64,000 bases of DNA from Paludibacteraceae bacterium (GCA_017450435.1 JAFSTO010000075.1:1-64000), one strand, 5' to 3'. Positions 42,640-53,901 are shown, numbered from the stretch's first letter. Notes: generated from the sequence alone by a model not told the origin. A program made the numbers and translations.

Positions 42640-45600
42640 ATGAAGAAGATTTTACTTTTTTTAGGTATTAGTCTGTCTGTTGTTTTTGCTGCTCAGGCAG
42701 CCACCAATGTGGTTTTTCAAGAGGGTTTTGAAGGTGGTGCTTTGCCTGAGGGTTGGACGCAGGAGTATGTTTCTCTCCCTGTTTCATTGGGTTATGACAC
42801 GGTTGCTTTTTCATGGTCAGTGGAGCAAGCAGACAGCGGGTTGATGTACCCTTATGGTGCTCATGGTGGTACGGCGCGTGCATTTGCGCGTAATAACACA
42901 GGTAACGAGATGCGCTTTGTTACTCGTTTGGTGACTCCGGCGATGAATCTTAGAGGCGTGTTCCGACCGCAAATCATCTTTTCACATGCTGAGATGGCTA
43001 AGTCAGGCATGTGTGATACGCTGCGTGTATATTATAAGACCGGACCAAACGACTATTGGCATCTGTTCAGCGATGGTACGTATTTTCGTGAGTCGGTGTG
43101 GAAGACTGACACTCTGTCGGTTATCAGTCCGAGTGCTGCTTACCAGTTTGCGTTTGAGATAACCGAGAACCTTGGTCGTGGCGTTGTGCTGGACGATATC
43201 ATCGTGCAGGCTACTCCTACTTGCCAGGATGTGGAGAACATTGTTGCTTCGCAGGTGCATGCGTATGATGCTTTGGTGACATGGACGGCTATCGGAGCAT
43301 ATAACTATTTCCAGCTTCTCCTCTCTCCTGAAGCAATTACGGATTTTGATAATATCGACACCACTGTTGTGAAGCTCTATGACGAGCTTTATAACACCGG
43401 TGCAGTGCTTGAGAATCTTATCCCGGAGACTTCTTACCACGTGTATGTGCGCTCTGATTGCGATGAGACAACCAGCGGATTCACCAATTGGGTGGAAGGT
43501 TCGTTCCGCACGTTGAAGGTGGCTTATCTGCCGTACTATGAGAATTTCAATAGTGCAATACCGTTTGATAACTACACCAGCTTCGGTATGGCAGACGGTT
43601 GGTCGTACGGCAATGACTTTGACAGCTTCATTGCTCCGCACGTCTTAATCAATGGAGCGGCTTCTGTCAATTCCCATTATTCGGTTGACTCTACTGCTTT
43701 CCTTTCGCTTAGTGATGCAGTGTCTCTTCAGCCTAATCCTGTGACTGTCGGACATTATGTATATGTTGCTTCGCCTGAGGTTGTGGCATCGTCGCTGCAG
43801 GGACTGGAGGTTAGCTTCTGGGCTACAGCGTATAATTATGTATCGGTGGGTACTGACATTTACGAGGCTTCGCTTCTCGTGGGTGTGATGACTAACCCGG
43901 CTGACTTTAATACATTTACACCTATTGATACGGTGCATGTTGAGTCTGCATATCTCTTCAAGCATTTTACGGTCTCGCTCGCTGATTATGCGGGTAGTGG
44001 CAAGTACGTGGCACTGGCTACCGACTTTGGTAAGCGTAACTTGATTACTGTGGATAACTTCTCAATGAAGATGGCTGATGTGCATGTGCCTACTCATGTC
44101 AAGGTTAGCAATGTCAATTCTGCCGGTTTCAATGTGTCGGCAGACCTTAACGGTGCCACATCATGGGAAGTGAGGGTCGCAGATGTGTACAGCCAAGACG
44201 GCAATGTGCCGACAGCTAATGTGCTTTATTCGCAAAGCGGACTGACGGCGGGTAATGTTAAGATTAGCGACGCATCGCTTGCCGGCAAGGTGGTTACCGT
44301 TTATCTGCGTGCTGCGAAGAACGGAGCGCTGTCTGACTGGTCATTCCCCGTCACACTGCGTGTTCCTACTCAGATGCCTGAACTGACTGATGAGAATAAC
44401 TTTACTATCAGTTTTGAGACATCCGGTGGAACGCAATATCTCAATACTCTTAATAATGTGCTTCGTGAGGCTCCTGCGTTGGTAGGACCTTCGTCGGTAT
44501 TCTATCCGGTGACCTCTTTCGATGCTGACCGCAATAGTTATCCAAAGCTGTCGAACACTGCGCCTAATTATAGTGGTACGCATGCTGTGCTGTCGGGTGT
44601 GGACAGTTGGTTTGCACTGCCAGAGACGCAGAATAACATCTCCGAACTGAAACTCGTCTTCCGCTACGCTTCTCCTGTAGCCTCGCAACCTGCACGTATA
44701 GCTGTAGGCGTGATGACTGACCCATACGACCTCTCTACCTTTGAGCAGTTAGCGGAGTTCTCTACCTCGGATGTTACTTATCGCCGCGGTTTAGTGTCGT
44801 TTGATGAGTATCAGGGTGCAGGTAAGTATATAGCTTTCCGTTCAGTCAATGCCGGTGTGGCCTCCGTGGGTTCGTCAATATTGCTGGATGAACTTGTGGT
44901 AAGCAAGTTAGGCGTGTGCCGTGAGCCGAGTAACGTGCATGTTGCCGCTCACTCTAATTACGCAGACGTAACGTGGAACGGCGGCGGCATGCAGGCATGG
45001 ATTGTGGCATATAGCAAGTCACTGACTTTTGCCGATGCGCAGAACAGAGATACTGTTTATACGCCGTCATATACCTTCTCTAACCTTGACATGCGCACCA
45101 CTTACTACTTCACTATTGAGGCGATGTGCAATGGCGAGGGTATAGGATTAGATGGTGTTGTCTATGACTTTACTACACCTCGTGGTCTGCCGTTTGAGGT
45201 ATCATTCACCGGTTCTATTCCGCAAGGCTGGACACGCTCGTCATCCTCGGTGAACAATGTCTTCAATGGTAGTGAACTGACAACAGGGGGGGGAAGTTAC
45301 GGCTGGAGTTTCTCTAACTCTTCATACTATGTCCTCCCGCCGCAAAGCGGATATGTAGCTTATTTAAATATATATGGTTCGTCATGCCATTATTGGCTCA
45401 TCTCTCCTGCTTTGAATGTGGACGTACCGGACGGTGAATCTATGGAGTTGACATTCGACATAGGTGTCCACGGTGACTATTCGTCTTCCACAAGCGCCTA
45501 TAGTACCCAGGGTGGTCCGGACGATAAGTTCATGGTTCTCGTTTCTGAGGACGGCGGCAACACATGGCAGCGTGAGAACGCAGTTGTATGGAGCAACGAT

Positions 45601-48600
45601 GGTCATGGAGACTACGTCTTCAATAACCTCTATTGGGAGGGCGCACAAAGCGTATCTATCGACTTCTCGAAGTATATAGGTAAGACGCTTAAGTTCGCTT
45701 TCTACGGCGAGTCAACAACAGCTAATGAGGATAACTACATCAGTATTGACAATGTGTTGCTTCGTGTTCGTGACGAAGCTTGCGGCGGTGTGTCGAACGT
45801 GACAGCGGTAGGCCTGACATCAACTGACGGTCGTGTTAACTGGCAACTGGGTGGTATCAACCCGCACCCGGCTTTGGTGGAGCTGTACACCAACTCAAAT
45901 TTTGCAGAATCGTCACTCCTAAGAAGAGACACCGTGCAAGGTACGAATATCCTTTATTCCGACCTTACTGCGATGACTCGTTACTACGTGCGTATTAAGC
46001 AGATGTGTGATAACGATCCTACATGGACGACCACTTCTTTCCATACCACATGTGAGTCGATGACTCCTGCTGAGTTCGATATTGAGTCGTTTGATAACGA
46101 GGCATCTATCGACTGCTGGCATACCGGCTTTGCGTATAATAACGGCAGTGGCTCACAGCCTGACCGCGTATCGGTCACCGGTTATGGTGCCGTACTGAAG
46201 ATAGAGAAGAGCTCTACCTCTGAGACGGCATCTGATGGTGCATACGCCATCTCTCCGGAGCTGTTGGTGGGCGACACTATCAATAAGTATCAGGTCATCT
46301 TTGACGCCTGCACCTATTCGCAGAGTGCTACCAACGTGGCGCGTATAGTAGTAGGTGTTGTAACTGACCCGTCTGACGCCGGCAACACCTTCGAGCGTAT
46401 GGCGGAACTCAAGCTTGAGTACGCAGCCGACTCCGCTCACATGGCTACCTACGTCATTCCGTTGGATAACTATATAGGTGACCTTGACGGCAATTTCGGA
46501 CATTACTTCATGTTCCTTTCCGAGGCAGGCGCCGACTCTACCAACTACGTATATATTGATAACATACAGTTCGAGTTGGCACAAGGCTGTCACCAGGTTG
46601 TTGATCTTGCTGTTCGCGATGTTACAACAGAGAGTGCCGTTCTGCAGTGGACAGGTAACGGCGAGCAGTTTGAGGTGGCAGTGTCAGAGCAGCTTGTCAA
46701 GGCTGATAAGATGCCGTCAGTGCTTATGTACAGGAATATTGTAGATGCTGCAGACGGCATCAATACGTACACAATGTCCAATTTGCAGGCAACCTCCACA
46801 TACTATGCCTACGTACGTTCAATCTGCGGCAGCGACACATCACGCTGGTCAGCAGGACGTGAGTTCAAGACTTCGGTTGGTGTGCCGTTCTATGAGAACT
46901 TCTCGGAATCCACCTTCACAGAAGATGTTTGGCAGGTTTTGGGTCTCTTGTTCACAGGAGATTCGGTTCTTGGTAAGAACATGTCTCCGATAACAACAAC
47001 TTATGACCCATGGCAGATAGCCACTCCTACCAATCTTTCAAATCTGAATATTGTGGGTTTGAGCGGCTATGCGGCCAGAACGAATTCTTGGGGCTCATCT
47101 CATAACAGTTGGATGATATCGCCGGAGATTGATTTGTCGAAGAGCAACGGAGCTGAAATTACCTTGTCGTTCTTGTCAGCTGCTTCACCGTATAGCTCAA
47201 GCGGTTCATCAACGGCTGTAGGTGTTGACGACAGATTAGGAGTAATCGTTTCAACAGATAATGGCGCTACATGGAGAAGAAGCGATTCGTATTTCTTCAA
47301 CATAAGCTCATTGTGGAAAAACGCGCAGCGCTTTACTGTAGATTTGTCTGAATACGGCGGAAAATCCATTCGTTTTGCTTTCTATTCTGAATCAACACAA
47401 AGTAATGCAGACGTTTGGATATATGTTGACTCAATCGCCCTTGTGTCAAGCAACACAGAGTGCGGCGGTGTGCGCAACTTGAGTGCATCTTTGGTTGATT
47501 TGACTGATGTTCGGATAGACTGGCGTGCTGTAGGCACACCTGACAGCGTGCGTATTGACTTGTCACAAGACCCTGCGTTTGCCACTATTGAAGACTCGCT
47601 CGTGACCGACACTAACACTTGTGTCTTTAGTGATTTGTCGTTCAATGCCACATATTATGTACGTGCTTCGCAGGTGGGTTGTGACACGTCGGCTGTTACA
47701 TCTTTCCGTTCGGCAATCAGCATACCTTATATAGAGCCGTTTAGCGGTACAACACGTCCTGAAGCTTGGAGTGCGTTGACGGGCTCGGTTAGGGCTGCCT
47801 TTAATGACACTCTGCCGGTGGCTTCTAACAACTCTCGCGGCTGGCGTATGTCAACAGTTTCAAACGGACTCACGGGCAACCACTTGCTGGGTGAGATATA
47901 TGCCGGCTCAGACCAAAACATGCAGTGGCTTGTTTCGCCTGAGGTGGTACTTGCAGCCGGTGATGCGGACAATGTAGGACTTGTGTTCGACCTTGCTCTG
48001 ACCGGTCACGGCAATGCTGCCGCAGCTACGAACTTATCTGACCAAGTGTTCTATGTGTTGCTCTCGTCAGATGGTGGCAACTCATGGAGCGAGAGCGACG
48101 CATGGCGTTTTGCAGAGGATGATGATGCGTATATGAAGCTCTCGGATATATCCTCCACCGGCACAAGGGTGACGATTGACTTGACCGGTTATAAGAACGA
48201 GCGCGTATGTGTTGCGTTCTATAAAGAGACATCGTCTATAGCAATTGATAATGACCTGCATATAGCAAATGTTCAGTTGCGTGTACTGGGCGAGGAGTGC
48301 GATGAGCCGGAGAACCTTGCGGTTTCGGACATAGCTCTTCACTCGGCAGTGCTCACATGGTCGGGCAAGAACGATAAGCCCTCTGTTGTTGAGTATTCGT
48401 TGAATGCCGACTTTACCTCTGCCACTTCTGTTCTTGTCTCTACCGGCGCTACTTACACTTTGTCGGGTTTGGCAAGCGGAACAACGTATTATGCTCGCGT
48501 AAAACAGATTTGTGCCGAGAACTCAGAGAGCGGTTATTCCAATGTGGCTACGTTTGCCACTCCTATAGGTCTGCCGTACATAGAGCCGTTCAGCACTCTG

Positions 48601-51600
48601 TCTAACTGGAAACGCTATAGCGGTAAGTTGGCTGACGTCTTCGCCGGTACAGCATTAAAATCTACAACCCAAGGTTGGAAGGCTGATGCTTCTCATAATG
48701 AGATTTTGGGTGAGCCGCATATCTACTGCGCGCGCTCAAACAGCAGTGTTTGGTGGCTTGTGTCGCCGGAGATTGACCTTGGCTCAGCAACCGACGGCTT
48801 CGTAAGTCTGTCGTTTGACATGGCTGCTACGACCAAGTATAGTTCTGACGTAGCTCCCAGTATTGATGCTAATTCGGAGTTTGACGTGCTGGTGTCGCTG
48901 GATGGTGGTGCTACATGGGCTGACTCGCTCTGCTGGCGCTGGGGCGTGAATAATCCGAATGCTGCGTTCGACTTCACGGCTGTGCCCAATGGTGCGGGTG
49001 ATACTTATCTGATTGACTTCTCACGTTTCGTCGGAAAGAAAGTGACGATAGCATTTGCATTGAGAGGTTCGACAGGTAGCTTGTGCGTGAATATCAATAA
49101 CCTCCGTTTGGAGTCTCTCTCCTCTCGCTGCTTTGGTGTAACCGGCGTTAATTTCGGCAGTGTTGACACAGCAGCCGTGCTGACCATACTGCCTAACGAT
49201 GAGGCTTCGAAGTGGGAGGTAGCTTATGCACCTGCTGGTACAGAAGTAACATCTATGCCGAGTGTGATAAGCGACACTCTGACCTGCACCATCGGCGGAC
49301 TGGCTTTGACTACCAATTATGATGTGTATGTACGCTCAATATGCGGTGAAGGTGATACATCAGTATGGTGCGGACCATACCGCTTCACCACTCCGCAGGG
49401 TATTCCTTACTCTGATGCATTGAGCAGTCTGGGTAGCTGGTCACGTTATTCGGGTATCCCTGATTCAGTGTTCGCAGGTACTCCGCTGGTAAGTGTTACC
49501 TCAGGCTGGACGGCAACTACGAGCATAACCAACTTAGGAACACCGCACCTGTATTGCAACAGACACCCGTCGCAGAACTATTGGCTCGTATCACCGGAGA
49601 TCAATCTTACTCAGCAACGTGGTGACAAGGGTATTTATCTGAGCTTTGACCTTGCTTTGTCAAGCGGGTATGACAATACAACCGCTCCTACCGTTACTAA
49701 GGGACACAGTTTCCGTGTTGCTATATCAGAAGACGGCGGTGCTACATGGTCTGCTGACGGCTGCTTCTTGTGGTCGGACGAGGAGGACGTGCAAGCCGAC
49801 TATTCGTATAGCGCTATACCTGCAGGTAATGGCATGGCTTACCACCTTGATGTCCGTAAGTTTGCCGGTAAGAAGATTAGGATTGCCTTTATTGAAGGTG
49901 CTGCTGCAACGGGTTCTTCTACTGTACATATTGCTAATGTAGAGTTGGCTGAATATGATGTGTTGTGCTTCGGAGTGGATGCCGTAAGTATTGATGCCGG
50001 TGGCAACAGTGCTACCGTCACACTTACCTCAACGGAGCCTGCCGGAACGACGTGGGAATATGCTTTTGGTACTACGGGCTTTGTGCCAAGTGAGAACGAT
50101 GTTGTTGCTATTAGCTCAACCTCTTTCAAACTGTCAGGTTTGTCAGGACAGACGTCTTATGACTTCTACGTTCGTTCTGTCTGCAGTGAGACTGACAAGT
50201 CGGTATGGAAAGGTCCGTATCGCTTTACGACACTTGAGGCGGCTTACTTGTTGCCGTTCTTTAATAGTATGAACTGGGGTTCATCGTTTAATAGTGCTTG
50301 GAGGCGTTATATTGTTACAGAGCGGGCTGATGGCAGCTTGTCGCTCTCAACCAGCACTTCCGGTTGGAAAACAATGACCGGTGGTAACGGTTTCACTGAC
50401 TCGCACGTGGCAATCAATACATATAATGTTAACCGCTATATGTTCACCACTCCGTATATCAGTCTGGAGGAGGCTAACAGCGCAGAGCTGACGTTCGACC
50501 TTGCTATGACGCAGTATAATCAGTCTTACGCTCCGTCGGCTGAGTCCGGTCACTCATTCTATGTACTTATCTATGAAGAGGATGGTGTGAGCGGCGAAGA
50601 TGGCAGCTGGTCAATATATGACGGTTGGCGCTGGTCAGATGCCGGTACGGCAGATTACCAATATACTGAAATACCGGCTACGGGAGAGACTTATACTCTT
50701 GACCTCTCAGCTTATTTGGGTTCGGTAATACGTATCGGTTTCTATGCTGTCTCTACTATTGATTCTTATTCCGGTGGTGGCGATATCGATTTGCATATAC
50801 GTAATGTGAAGGTTGACACTGTTGCCACGTCAGGTGGTAGCACTTGTTTTCCTGTTAGAGGTATGAAGATTGACAGTTATAGCTACACTGATGCAACGGT
50901 TATCTTCCGTGCTCCGTACATTGACCAGATGCGTCAGTTAGAGTATAAGGTAGTGCCGGAGTACAGCCTCTTCAGTAGCGTACCTTCGCAGTTCTCGGAT
51001 ACTAATGTAGTAACGCTTACCAATCTGTGGCCGTCGTCTAACTACGAGGTTTATGCCCGTTTGTTGTGTGCTGACTCGACGTGGACGGAGTGGAATGTAA
51101 CCAAGCCGTTCGTTCTGCGAACCAGCGAGTGCTCTGTTATCACCGGTGTTGAAACGGTGGAGACATCGTTCAATGGCGCAACAGTTCGTATGATAACTGA
51201 CGCTCCTGAGGCAGCTGTTTCTTATCAGGCTGTTTTGGTTGAGAAGAATGGCCTGCCCGATTACTCGAAGCTTGTTACTTCAAACACTTATCAAGTGACC
51301 ATCGAGCGCTCGTTGGCACCAAGCACTGAGTACGACGTCTATGCTCGCAAGATTTGTGTTGCAGGTGATACGTCAGAGTGGTATGGTCCGTTTACAATCA
51401 TGTCGCCTATCGGTGTTCCGTATTTCGACGCTATGGATTGGTCAATATTCAGCGACTCCTGGACCCGTTATTCCGGCGAGTTGTCAAATCTGAGTGAATC
51501 TACGTCAGGATGGCTGTGCGGTGCATCACGCAGTGGTAACGGTTTTGATGACAACCATGTGTATATTAACACCTATTCGAGCTATCGTTACTTGTTGGCC

Positions 51601-53853
51601 TCGCCGGAGATTAGCCTCGATGGTGACTTCACGGATGTAACACTGTCGTTTGACCTTGCTCTTACCGATTATAACAACGCCAACGAACCTGAGGGATATA
51701 ATCAGGACTTCTACGTCCTTGTTTCTACCAATGGAACGTGGTCGTTGTCTCAAGGCTGGAAATGGTCGGAGAACGGTGGTGACTACCTCTACTCTGATAT
51801 TCCTGTTAACGGTGCTACGTATAACTTAGACCTTACTCCGTACATCGGTCGGTCGGTTCGTATAGGCTTCTATACCGTTTCGAGAAGCAACGATAACGAC
51901 CTCCACCTGCGTAATGTCAGCATCACTGAGGGTGGCGTTTCAGCATCTTGCCTTGGTATAAAAGATATAACGGCAACACGTGCTACGCTTAACTCGATTG
52001 ACTTCAGTTTCGCTTTCCGTGACGATTCGCAGACTGCCCTTCAGACTGCAGAGTATGAGGTATCTGACCGTCAGGATTTCATGACTATTCTGGGCACCGG
52101 TATCATCAAGTCTGCTACGACACATACCATAACCGGCTTGCAGCCGAGCAGTCTCTATTACGTTCGCATGCGCCAGATATGTGACGGTGGAGAGACCTCT
52201 GCTTGGACGCGCGGTGTGGCTATGAGAACATCTTACGGATTGAGATATAAGGAGGAGTTTGCTTCGGTAGGTGATTGGACTTTCGTTGACGGAGTGCTGT
52301 TCGATGTTGTTTCAACCTCTGTTCAAGCGACCGACTACAAGAAATCCGGCTACTGGTCGCGCAACACTTCTACCGGTACGTACCTTAACAAGCCGCAGAT
52401 AAGAATGAACATCTACTCAAGTAATCGGAATGGTTGGGCTGTATCGCCGGAGATTGACCTTACGCCTAATGTAGGCCAAGGACTACTATTCGCTTTTGAT
52501 GCCGCTATGTGTGCATATTATGGTCACGGGGCACCGGCTGTTGCCAATGACGATAGGTTTATAGTAGCCGTCTCCACTGATAACGGAGCAACATGGTTGC
52601 GTAGCAATGCGTTCATTTGGGCTAACGAAGGCGATTATGACTACCTCCTGTCAAATCTCAATGAGCAGTATAGCCGCATCTTCCTTGACTTCTCGAAGTT
52701 CGCCGGACAACGTATTCGTGTGGCATTCTATGCAGAGAGTCTTGAGTCAAATGCCGACAACTGGATTGTGGTAAGCGATATTGACTTTAATGCCGTACAA
52801 CGACTTGAATACAGCGATGTAGTGTGCGAGTTTGCCGACTATGCAGACCACGGATTCGAGTTCACGGCTGAGCAACTCTCGCTGGGCGAGAATAAGTTTA
52901 CCTATATCTCTCCGGGCTTTGATAGCATCGTTGTTATCAATCTGTTTGTAGAACGTACTGCATCTGACACCGTGAGAGGTACATTGTGCGAAGGAGAGCT
53001 GTTTACCGACTACGACTTCAACCTGCAACCTACGGTATCCGGCTACTATAGACGCGTGGTGGAGAAGCCTAATGGGTGTGACTCTATCGTTGTTGCAGAC
53101 CTGACGGTTATTCCTAAGGCACGACTTGATGTGGAAATGGATGCTTGTGCCGGTACGTCTGTCACAATCAACGGCAAGACTTATTACAACAACGCTGTTG
53201 CCAAGGACACTCTTGTCAGTCCTGTGACGGGATGCGATAGTATCGTTACCTATTATATCACATTCTCTGACATGGCTCGTCTCACCTCTGAGATAACGCG
53301 TATAGTATGTGTCGGTGAAACTTATAACGATGGTTTGTTCCGGCAGAATCAGCCTGGTGTTTACACCAAGACCACCACGTCTTCTACCGGTTGTGACTCT
53401 ACCGTAACATTGACTCTCTATGCTGCCGACGCTTTGGGCTTTGTATATGACACAATTGCAGTGCAAGACCTGCCATACGTCTTTAATGGCGCGACGCTCA
53501 TTGAGAAGAACTCAGAGTTAGGTGACTATGTATTTGATGTTGATTCGCTCTCCACTTGCGGCAACGCCGAGCTGCATGTCTATGTGGCAGGTAATACCGC
53601 CCTTGATAATGTGAAGGGTGAGAGCCTGTATGTTTCGCCTAACCCGGCAAGGGTCGGACAGCAAGTTGTGCTGATGACAGACCTCAATCTGTTGCGCAAC
53701 GTAAGACTGTCGGTATATGATGCTGTCGGACACCTCGTTTATACGAGCACTGACACTACCGGAGTGGTGCCCGGTTTGCCGGCTGCAGGATATTATACCA
53801 TCCGACTCACGCATAGCGGCGGTGAGCAACATGCCAAACTCTTGGTCAAGTAA
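42640..53853 (+). CDS. giant modular surface protein (3737 aa) with T9SS type A sorting domain
   Basis: The start is the ATG at 42640 (signal peptide MKKILLFLGISLSVVFAAQA); the frame stays open upstream only into the promoter. About twelve jelly-roll (choice-of-anchor-J/MAM-like) modules, each with WLVSPEI-like and VxIAFYxES strands, alternate with about twelve fibronectin III domains (SAVLTWSG, TTYYVRxxQIC). After the last jelly-roll come three GCDSxV repeats (about 3440-3630; LCEGELF...NGCDSIVV), as in the two 1060-residue proteins. Residues about 3660-3737 are a T9SS type A domain (SPNPARVG, LSVYDAVGHLVY, LPAAGYYTIRL). There is no catalytic motif; the length suggests a fibre or long-reach adhesin. 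A G8 tract at 45286-45293 (codon about 883) could switch it off by slippage. It has its own promoter and a following hairpin. Confidence 0.88.
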   Translation: MKKILLFLGISLSVVFAAQAATNVVFQEGFEGGALPEGWTQEYVSLPVSLGYDTVAFSWSVEQADSGLMYPYGAHGGTARAFARNNTGNEMRFVTRLVTPAMNLRGVFRPQIIFSHAEMAKSGMCDTLRVYYKTGPNDYWHLFSDGTYFRESVWKTDTLSVISPSAAYQFAFEITENLGRGVVLDDIIVQATPTCQDVENIVASQVHAYDALVTWTAIGAYNYFQLLLSPEAITDFDNIDTTVVKLYDELYNTGAVLENLIPETSYHVYVRSDCDETTSGFTNWVEGSFRTLKVAYLPYYENFNSAIPFDNYTSFGMADGWSYGNDFDSFIAPHVLINGAASVNSHYSVDSTAFLSLSDAVSLQPNPVTVGHYVYVASPEVVASSLQGLEVSFWATAYNYVSVGTDIYEASLLVGVMTNPADFNTFTPIDTVHVESAYLFKHFTVSLADYAGSGKYVALATDFGKRNLITVDNFSMKMADVHVPTHVKVSNVNSAGFNVSADLNGATSWEVRVADVYSQDGNVPTANVLYSQSGLTAGNVKISDASLAGKVVTVYLRAAKNGALSDWSFPVTLRVPTQMPELTDENNFTISFETSGGTQYLNTLNNVLREAPALVGPSSVFYPVTSFDADRNSYPKLSNTAPNYSGTHAVLSGVDSWFALPETQNNISELKLVFRYASPVASQPARIAVGVMTDPYDLSTFEQLAEFSTSDVTYRRGLVSFDEYQGAGKYIAFRSVNAGVASVGSSILLDELVVSKLGVCREPSNVHVAAHSNYADVTWNGGGMQAWIVAYSKSLTFADAQNRDTVYTPSYTFSNLDMRTTYYFTIEAMCNGEGIGLDGVVYDFTTPRGLPFEVSFTGSIPQGWTRSSSSVNNVFNGSELTTGGGSYGWSFSNSSYYVLPPQSGYVAYLNIYGSSCHYWLISPALNVDVPDGESMELTFDIGVHGDYSSSTSAYSTQGGPDDKFMVLVSEDGGNTWQRENAVVWSNDGHGDYVFNNLYWEGAQSVSIDFSKYIGKTLKFAFYGESTTANEDNYISIDNVLLRVRDEACGGVSNVTAVGLTSTDGRVNWQLGGINPHPALVELYTNSNFAESSLLRRDTVQGTNILYSDLTAMTRYYVRIKQMCDNDPTWTTTSFHTTCESMTPAEFDIESFDNEASIDCWHTGFAYNNGSGSQPDRVSVTGYGAVLKIEKSSTSETASDGAYAISPELLVGDTINKYQVIFDACTYSQSATNVARIVVGVVTDPSDAGNTFERMAELKLEYAADSAHMATYVIPLDNYIGDLDGNFGHYFMFLSEAGADSTNYVYIDNIQFELAQGCHQVVDLAVRDVTTESAVLQWTGNGEQFEVAVSEQLVKADKMPSVLMYRNIVDAADGINTYTMSNLQATSTYYAYVRSICGSDTSRWSAGREFKTSVGVPFYENFSESTFTEDVWQVLGLLFTGDSVLGKNMSPITTTYDPWQIATPTNLSNLNIVGLSGYAARTNSWGSSHNSWMISPEIDLSKSNGAEITLSFLSAASPYSSSGSSTAVGVDDRLGVIVSTDNGATWRRSDSYFFNISSLWKNAQRFTVDLSEYGGKSIRFAFYSESTQSNADVWIYVDSIALVSSNTECGGVRNLSASLVDLTDVRIDWRAVGTPDSVRIDLSQDPAFATIEDSLVTDTNTCVFSDLSFNATYYVRASQVGCDTSAVTSFRSAISIPYIEPFSGTTRPEAWSALTGSVRAAFNDTLPVASNNSRGWRMSTVSNGLTGNHLLGEIYAGSDQNMQWLVSPEVVLAAGDADNVGLVFDLALTGHGNAAAATNLSDQVFYVLLSSDGGNSWSESDAWRFAEDDDAYMKLSDISSTGTRVTIDLTGYKNERVCVAFYKETSSIAIDNDLHIANVQLRVLGEECDEPENLAVSDIALHSAVLTWSGKNDKPSVVEYSLNADFTSATSVLVSTGATYTLSGLASGTTYYARVKQICAENSESGYSNVATFATPIGLPYIEPFSTLSNWKRYSGKLADVFAGTALKSTTQGWKADASHNEILGEPHIYCARSNSSVWWLVSPEIDLGSATDGFVSLSFDMAATTKYSSDVAPSIDANSEFDVLVSLDGGATWADSLCWRWGVNNPNAAFDFTAVPNGAGDTYLIDFSRFVGKKVTIAFALRGSTGSLCVNINNLRLESLSSRCFGVTGVNFGSVDTAAVLTILPNDEASKWEVAYAPAGTEVTSMPSVISDTLTCTIGGLALTTNYDVYVRSICGEGDTSVWCGPYRFTTPQGIPYSDALSSLGSWSRYSGIPDSVFAGTPLVSVTSGWTATTSITNLGTPHLYCNRHPSQNYWLVSPEINLTQQRGDKGIYLSFDLALSSGYDNTTAPTVTKGHSFRVAISEDGGATWSADGCFLWSDEEDVQADYSYSAIPAGNGMAYHLDVRKFAGKKIRIAFIEGAAATGSSTVHIANVELAEYDVLCFGVDAVSIDAGGNSATVTLTSTEPAGTTWEYAFGTTGFVPSENDVVAISSTSFKLSGLSGQTSYDFYVRSVCSETDKSVWKGPYRFTTLEAAYLLPFFNSMNWGSSFNSAWRRYIVTERADGSLSLSTSTSGWKTMTGGNGFTDSHVAINTYNVNRYMFTTPYISLEEANSAELTFDLAMTQYNQSYAPSAESGHSFYVLIYEEDGVSGEDGSWSIYDGWRWSDAGTADYQYTEIPATGETYTLDLSAYLGSVIRIGFYAVSTIDSYSGGGDIDLHIRNVKVDTVATSGGSTCFPVRGMKIDSYSYTDATVIFRAPYIDQMRQLEYKVVPEYSLFSSVPSQFSDTNVVTLTNLWPSSNYEVYARLLCADSTWTEWNVTKPFVLRTSECSVITGVETVETSFNGATVRMITDAPEAAVSYQAVLVEKNGLPDYSKLVTSNTYQVTIERSLAPSTEYDVYARKICVAGDTSEWYGPFTIMSPIGVPYFDAMDWSIFSDSWTRYSGELSNLSESTSGWLCGASRSGNGFDDNHVYINTYSSYRYLLASPEISLDGDFTDVTLSFDLALTDYNNANEPEGYNQDFYVLVSTNGTWSLSQGWKWSENGGDYLYSDIPVNGATYNLDLTPYIGRSVRIGFYTVSRSNDNDLHLRNVSITEGGVSASCLGIKDITATRATLNSIDFSFAFRDDSQTALQTAEYEVSDRQDFMTILGTGIIKSATTHTITGLQPSSLYYVRMRQICDGGETSAWTRGVAMRTSYGLRYKEEFASVGDWTFVDGVLFDVVSTSVQATDYKKSGYWSRNTSTGTYLNKPQIRMNIYSSNRNGWAVSPEIDLTPNVGQGLLFAFDAAMCAYYGHGAPAVANDDRFIVAVSTDNGATWLRSNAFIWANEGDYDYLLSNLNEQYSRIFLDFSKFAGQRIRVAFYAESLESNADNWIVVSDIDFNAVQRLEYSDVVCEFADYADHGFEFTAEQLSLGENKFTYISPGFDSIVVINLFVERTASDTVRGTLCEGELFTDYDFNLQPTVSGYYRRVVEKPNGCDSIVVADLTVIPKARLDVEMDACAGTSVTINGKTYYNNAVAKDTLVSPVTGCDSIVTYYITFSDMARLTSEITRIVCVGETYNDGLFRQNQPGVYTKTTTSSTGCDSTVTLTLYAADALGFVYDTIAVQDLPYVFNGATLIEKNSELGDYVFDVDSLSTCGNAELHVYVAGNTALDNVKGESLYVSPNPARVGQQVVLMTDLNLLRNVRLSVYDAVGHLVYTSTDTTGVVPGLPAAGYYTIRLTHSGGEQHAKLLVK
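45286..45293 (+). repeat. G8 homopolymer in the 3737-residue gene
   Basis: Eight consecutive G within the codons for TTGGGSYGW. At eight G the frame is intact. A change of one or two bases would truncate the product near residue 885 and remove the sorting domain. Confidence 0.9.
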
Positions 53854-53861
53854 GACTATGA

Positions 53862-53901
53862 AACGAATGTCGGCGTGGAATTTTCCACGCCGACATTCGT
53901 T
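53862..53901 (+). terminator. long perfect hairpin after the 3737-residue gene
   Basis: ACGAATGTCGGCGTGGAA and its exact complement form an 18-19 base stem that closes almost completely (TT at the centre). It lies 9 bases past the stop. No T run follows, so it may act as a 3' stabiliser as much as a terminator. Confidence 0.7.
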
